The notes under the pieces are model-generated. The model had not been told where the DNA came from. It did no database searches and saw nothing but the letters and a program-made list of their open reading frames with translations. The translations under genes were made by a program, and so were the position numbers. 64,000 nt of DNA from Theocolax elegans (Eukaryota > Arthropoda > Insecta > Hymenoptera > Cerocephalidae), in contig CM047431.1 in NCBI GenBank assembly GCA_026168455.1, positions 53,008,029-53,072,028 of the forward strand, in the 5' to 3' direction. Position 1 is the stretch's first letter, and every line of letters starts with the position of its first letter. Of the stretch, positions 60,001-64,000 are shown piece after piece.

Positions 60001-60489
60001 TTCTATTAATATTTCGGGCACTTTTCCCGGATATTTTGACCGTAAGTGATCTTAATGATTTAGACCCACTCTGGAAATTTTTAGGCAGTTTCTGACTATA
60101 AAAAGACATCTTTAAGAAAGTATTTGGTTTCCAGAGTCCGGAGCAGAATTGCTGATTTTCACTATTTAAGGTTTAAATGGCTTACAAGAGTGTGACAGCA
60201 TACATTTATGTCTTTAAAAGTATTTTTAATGAAAAGTTCGGGAAATTCTACAAAAAAAGTCATACTTATGTTTTTAGTGAAAAATGCATCCCCTGGGAGC
60301 TAAAAATTCATGAAAATGGGCATATAATGCAAAAAGTGCTAAAATGTCAAGTTTGACTCTCTGTAACTTAAAATAATGGCCCAGAAAAAATCTGAAAAAA
60401 TTCAGGAGAACTACTGGATACCTCTAAAACATATTCCCACAGTTATAGCAATATTTATTTTTTTCATCTTCGATGTCACAGAGAACCAC

Positions 60490-60533
<44 letters not shown>

Positions 60534-63500
60534 GTGGTTCTCTGTGACATCGAAGATGAAAAAAATAATATTGCTATAACTGTGGGAATATGTTTTAGAG
60601 GTATCCAGTAGTTCTCCTGAATTTTTTCAGATTTTTTCTGGGCCATTATTTTAAGTTACAGAGAGTCAAACTTGACATTTTAGCACTTTTTTGCATTATA
60701 TGCCCATTTTCATGAATATATATATATATACCAACTAACGCTCAATAAAAAAGTATTCCGAAAGTATTTGACCGAATACTTTTTTAATACCGAGTATTTG
60801 TAGAAAGTATCCGATTGAATACTTTTCAAATACCGCTTAGCAATAATTGTTAAATTAATTAAATTTTATATAATTGTAACTTTCATTTTTAAGAAGATTT
60901 TAACATTCATTGCGAAAACAGTATATAAAGAAGATATGTATGTATAACATGAACTGAATTACACTAGATCAATTAACGAACATTACACACTACAAATTTT
61001 ATTGATTTTTTAAACAAAATTCCAATTTTTAATTCGGCTACAAATTTGCTCCATTCTAACGGATTTAAGCGTATTTTTTTTAAATTATATTTATTTTGTC
61101 TCAGATTTGTATTACACTTAAATTTAAATGTTAATATTTAATTGTTTAGAAGTTACAAGACTTTAAATTAAAGTGTTTTTTTGTAGATCTTGCTTTAATA
61201 GCATATAACTTTTGAAAAAACGATTATAACGGTCTACGCTTTGGCTTTCTTTATATTTTTATATTAGAAAACATATGCTAGAAGGTGTGCACGATCCTTT
61301 TTCCAAACATACGATGATTTTCTTGTCAGTTGGGTACCTAATTATAATAAAAAGGAATTAATTTCTTTAAGGGGATGTCGGATTTAGAATATGGTCAACT
61401 TTAATATTTTTTATAAACAAAAGAATACATTTTTGAAAAAATCCTGACCAATAATTACCAACCGAAAATTGTTTATTCAATTATTATTAAAAAATTTATT
61501 TTTTCTTAAAAAATCGAAACGTCATGCCCATACTTTTGTTTAAAACTACCCATATGAATTTTTTCAGATTTTTAATTAAATTTTTTAAATACATTTTTTA
61601 TATTGAAAAATGTAGATCCCTGTAACTTGCATAAGACATCCCGTTAATAAAAGCATGTATGAAAATGTATGTATGTACACACATTCCGATAATGATAAAT
61701 TTGATGATTATACCAGATCTGCCGGATATTATTCACTTGTAACAAAAAAACCTCTAATAGCAAGGAAAATATTAAAAATAGAATTAGAACTTTTCTGGAA
61801 GAGTCAAACTTGCAATTACTGCATTACTTTTTCTTTCAATTACTGATATCCACATATAGAAACTTTATTTTTTAAATGCAACACAAGCTTATGTTCCTCA
61901 GTTTTGACCAAATCAAGATAATGAAGCTTCTTTTTTTTAATCCAATCTACTTGATCTCAGTTTTTTTTGGATATAAGTTTGGAAACCTATATTTATTTGT
62001 TTCCGACTTATAAGCGATCAAAGTCAAAGGTTTTTTCGACGAGATACTTCGTTATTTGCTTGTATCTATCGTAAAAACGAGCGTTACAGTCTAAAACTCT
62101 GGGCTTCTTTATATTTTTATAGTAGTACACATATTCTAAAGTTTGGTAAACATCCGTTTCCCGGAGATGTGACACTCTCCTGGTGAGTAATCTTATATAC
62201 ACGATTACATACATCCATACATCCATACATACATTTTAGAGAGGGTCTTAAATGAATTCTAATACGCATAAATTTCTCTTACAACCCATTATCTAGTATA
62301 TTTTGATGCATCACACATTTTGCGATGATGAAAATGTAAGGCTCTCCCGTGCAACGGTCGTGCCTAAAAAACATACCAAAGTTAGGATAAGATCCGTTTC
62401 CCGGAGGCCTAAGTATACTTACTTTGCTAGTTTTCATGATCTAGCTGTAGCTAAATATTATAAGGAACATTTTTGTCAGACTAAAGATCCCTGATGTCCT
62501 GCGAGGAGTGCTGATAATGATTAAATATTATTTTTCTGTAATTTCTTCATTTACTTATTTATTTATTTTTTAGTGTTACCGGCCAATTATCAATTATATT
62601 CGCGTACGCCGGTGAGTTTCAACCAACGAAATATAGGAACCAAATATTATCGTGGATGGAACTTTCGTGGGCTATAGGCGTGATTGCTGTTGCGCGTAAG
62701 TATTGCAATTTTCCACCATGTTTTGATCAATTCATGGTGAAAACCATCATTTTTTACCAGAGTATATGCAAAATTGTTACGTACGATAAACACCAATTTC
62801 TTTTGTTCCATTTCAGTGCTCGCTTGGGCAGTGATACCGTTGTCCTTTGAGTACAAAATCCCAGAGTTCTACTTTAGCTCGTGGAATCTGTTCGTGTTGG
62901 CCAGTGCGTTGCCTGCGTTGCTGGTCGGTTTGTGGTTGCTCACCCTTCCGGAGACACCGAAGTACCTCGCTGAAAACGGTCAACGCGAAGAGCTTCTCAA
63001 AGTTCTTCAACGTATGTTCATGGAAAATACTGGGAAAACTGCCGAACAATTCAAGGTAAGGTTTCCCCATTCCAGACATATTTAACGTAAAAAATATTAA
63101 TAATGAAAACATTATACAATTTTTATAAAATATGGGGTTTAATAAAAATCTGGTCCTACGAAACTTTATACAAAAATTTTAACTTTATACAATTATAGTA
63201 TAATTAACGTAACGCATATTAATAATAGTTTTTATATACATAATTTTTATTCTTTTGTTCTTTAAAAGAATTAAGTGTTCACCGTATATATAAATGTGAA
63301 CACTTACAAGTTTTCCATCAATTCATTCTACAGGAATTATATATGTATCGTGATAAGCTATTATATATATATGCTAAAATCAATATTTACATACATATGT
63401 ACACCTGACATTCCTCATTTGATAAAACGGATTGTTTAACGACGGCGAGTAACATCTTATTCAAAGATATAAAATACTAAATTTTACTAAATAAATCATC

Positions 63501-64000
63501 TTCTCAAAAAATGTTAAAATTTTTTCTAGTTTTTTGTGCTTTTTATAAGATTTATTATTTCAATTGTTTATTATAGTTAACACCAAATTATTGAACATGA
63601 TAATGAAATAAAAATTATGTTGTATAAATGAACTTTATAAAAACTGTTATAAAATTTTTGTAAATTTTTTTACGTTACTTTTTTTTCCACAACATAAACA
63701 CTGCTTACAAAGTTTCTTAAATAACAAACCAATGTAAAAATTAACGATTGAAATGCATGATCTGTAATAGGAGAAACTATCGACGTGTCCACTGCCGTCT
63801 GTGAGTGCTTTGGTAAATGCGGAGAGTTCCGAAGCTGAAAAATTATCGGAGAAACGTGGCTCCCTCACGAAAAAGGAGAAACTCAAAGAATTGTTGAGCA
63901 GCTCGAAGATTCAAGCTAAGACCCTGGTTAGAAAACCGTACGCTAAGCGTCTTTGTCTTACTGGATCGATCATGTTCTGTATGACGTCAACTTATTATTC
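54001..64000 (+). CDS. SV2-like (synaptic vesicle glycoprotein 2-related) MFS transporter, 5' part
   Basis: This is an MFS transporter of the insect SV2-like/organic-ion group. Visible coding exons are 54001-54046, 54361-54522, 58311-58473, 62574-62695, 62817-63055 and 63771-64000 (open at the window edge); all junctions are GT-AG and in frame. The protein begins MYLEEIVAQKAVEQTGFGKFN; the EQTGFGKF entry to TM1 is typical. Motif A is GYFADLKGRRMAL, followed by FLSGIGVTGQLSIIFAYAGEFQPTKYRNQILSW and the inter-domain start LPETPKYLAENGQREELLKVLQRMFMENTGK, the SV2-like helix before the large loop. The last exon encodes a charged Ser/Lys/Glu-rich loop, then enters TM7. About 320 residues are present; the second six-helix bundle is outside. 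Exon 1 has its own acceptor at 53997-53998 two bases before the ATG, so at least one 5' UTR exon lies upstream. Introns 2 and 3 (3.8 and 4.1 kb) are filled with repeats. Substrate is unknown; insect members are mostly orphan transporters. Confidence 0.88.
54541..54577 (+). repeat. (CT)n tract just after SV2-like exon 2 donor
   Basis: A pyrimidine CT run starts about 18 bases into intron 2, right after the splice donor. Confidence 0.8.
55640..55705 (+). repeat. Short tandem repeat, about 23-bp unit
   Basis: TATAAGGTTATTACATATTTAG occurs twice and is followed by a partial third copy, within SV2-like intron 2. Confidence 0.7.
56641..56718 (-). mobile_element. tRNA-derived element or tRNA pseudogene
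   Basis: On the minus strand the A box TTAGCTTAGTGG (about 56699-56710) and B box GGTTCGATTCCC (about 56653-56664) are excellent. However, the 5' and 3' ends do not pair as an acceptor stem, and the anticodon arm is ambiguous (a TGG reading is possible). It lies in SV2-like intron 2 in antisense orientation. SINE head or pseudogene is more likely than a functional tRNA. Confidence 0.6.
57401..57660. mobile_element. Palindromic hairpin element P4, SV2-like intron 2
   Basis: Ends TACACTGAGAAAAATTTTAG and its exact reverse complement. The first roughly 80 bases of each arm are almost identical (GATTAAAAATTACTATAGTT, CTAGTAAAGAAGTCACAG, ACTGACAAACTG). An internal second GAGAAAAATTA motif suggests nested growth. 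Confidence 0.9.
58838..60498. mobile_element. 1.66-kb fold-back element, SV2-like intron 3
   Basis: Two arms of about 760 bases, almost perfectly inverted, surround a roughly 150-base AT-rich spacer near 59600-59745. The terminal sequence is GTGGTTCTCTGTGAC next to TA repeats. Each arm carries the same two short open frames facing opposite ways (left arm 59221-59445 plus and 58953-59153 minus; right arm 59897-60109 minus). I do not recognise these as a transposase. It resembles long-TIR fold-back transposons. Confidence 0.9.
60491..60531. repeat. (TA)n microsatellite, about 20 units
   Basis: Uninterrupted TA run at the junction of two inverted fold-back termini, making the whole junction a single palindrome. 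Confidence 0.95.
60532..60718 (+). mobile_element. Truncated third arm of the fold-back element
   Basis: Repeats the first roughly 187 bases of the left arm, head-to-head with the right end of the complete element across a (TA)n run at 60491-60531, and stops at CATGAATATATA. Confidence 0.9.
61374..61641. mobile_element. Possible small inverted-end element
   Basis: AGGGGATGTC (about 61370) faces GACATCCC (about 61636) across about 265 AT-rich bases. Only about 8 bases match, so this could be chance. Confidence 0.25.
61905..62178. mobile_element. Solo arm of a CTCCGGGAAACGGAT-family element
   Basis: Matches the right arm of H2 (TTTGACCAAATCAAGATA, TATCTATCGTAAAAA, CAGTCTAAAACTCTGG, CATCCGTTTCCCGGAGATG) with no opposing arm. 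It lies in SV2-like intron 3. Confidence 0.7.
62376..62412. mobile_element. H1-type terminal fragment
   Basis: ACCAAAGTTAGGATAAGATC followed by CGTTTCCCGGAGG is the same end as the right end of H1. Only about 36 bases remain, about 160 bases before SV2-like exon 4. Confidence 0.7.

Noticed and set aside
59221..60109. Mirrored ORFs of the fold-back element as a real transposase
   Set aside because: They are under 80 codons, no catalytic motif is visible, and duplication in both arms follows from the palindrome.

Overview
This is a very AT-rich eukaryotic nuclear window, most likely from an insect and probably hymenopteran. Coding sequence is split by GT-AG introns. The three recognisable genes read as insect-type transporters, and most of the remaining DNA is AT-rich intron or intergenic sequence full of short non-autonomous transposable elements. 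The order-level guess rests on general base composition and repeat style, so treat it as tentative. I found no prokaryotic operons, CRISPR array, rRNA operon or intact transposase.

Three genes were found, and all encode major facilitator superfamily (MFS) transporters. (1) A minus-strand SLC45-family sugar transporter has four coding exons between 13407 and 7957. It starts in the window, but its C-terminal half lies beyond the left edge or past the repeat block at 1-7 kb. (2) A complete plus-strand FLVCR/SLC49-family transporter runs from 21716 to 26665, with seven coding exons and 479 residues; every splice junction I reconstructed keeps the frame. (3) A plus-strand SV2-like transporter starts at 54001 and runs off the right edge at 64000, with six coding exons visible. 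SLC45 and FLVCR are transcribed away from each other across an 8.3-kb gap that holds a CpG-rich patch, a 5S-rRNA-derived retroelement, a degenerate minisatellite and a Helitron-like end.

Layout: 1-7.06 kb is a nested repeat block (1-kb direct repeat, 235-bp inverted repeat, 28-bp minisatellite, tRNA-derived SINE, long CA tract). 7.9-13.4 kb is SLC45. 13.7-21 kb is repeat-rich intergenic DNA. 21.7-26.7 kb is FLVCR, with transposable elements in its introns and directly after its stop codon. 27.5-51 kb is a gene desert that contains three near-identical tandem duplications of about 1.5-1.8 kb and isolated GC/GA-rich promoter-like patches. 54-64 kb is the SV2-like gene, whose introns hold a 1.66-kb fold-back element and other inverted repeats.

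The most unusual feature is the number of self-complementary elements. At least four small hairpin elements share only their ends (core CACKGAGAAAAA) but have different, internally palindromic cores; all lie in introns or immediately downstream of a gene. Other inverted-repeat families (ends CCCTRGTAGAAAT, GGGCTATTTCACGTCAAGTG, CTCCGGGAAACGGAT, GGTGGTTCTCTGTGAC) recur across the window. The three tandem duplications may be real, or they may be uncollapsed haplotypes in the assembly; this can be tested.
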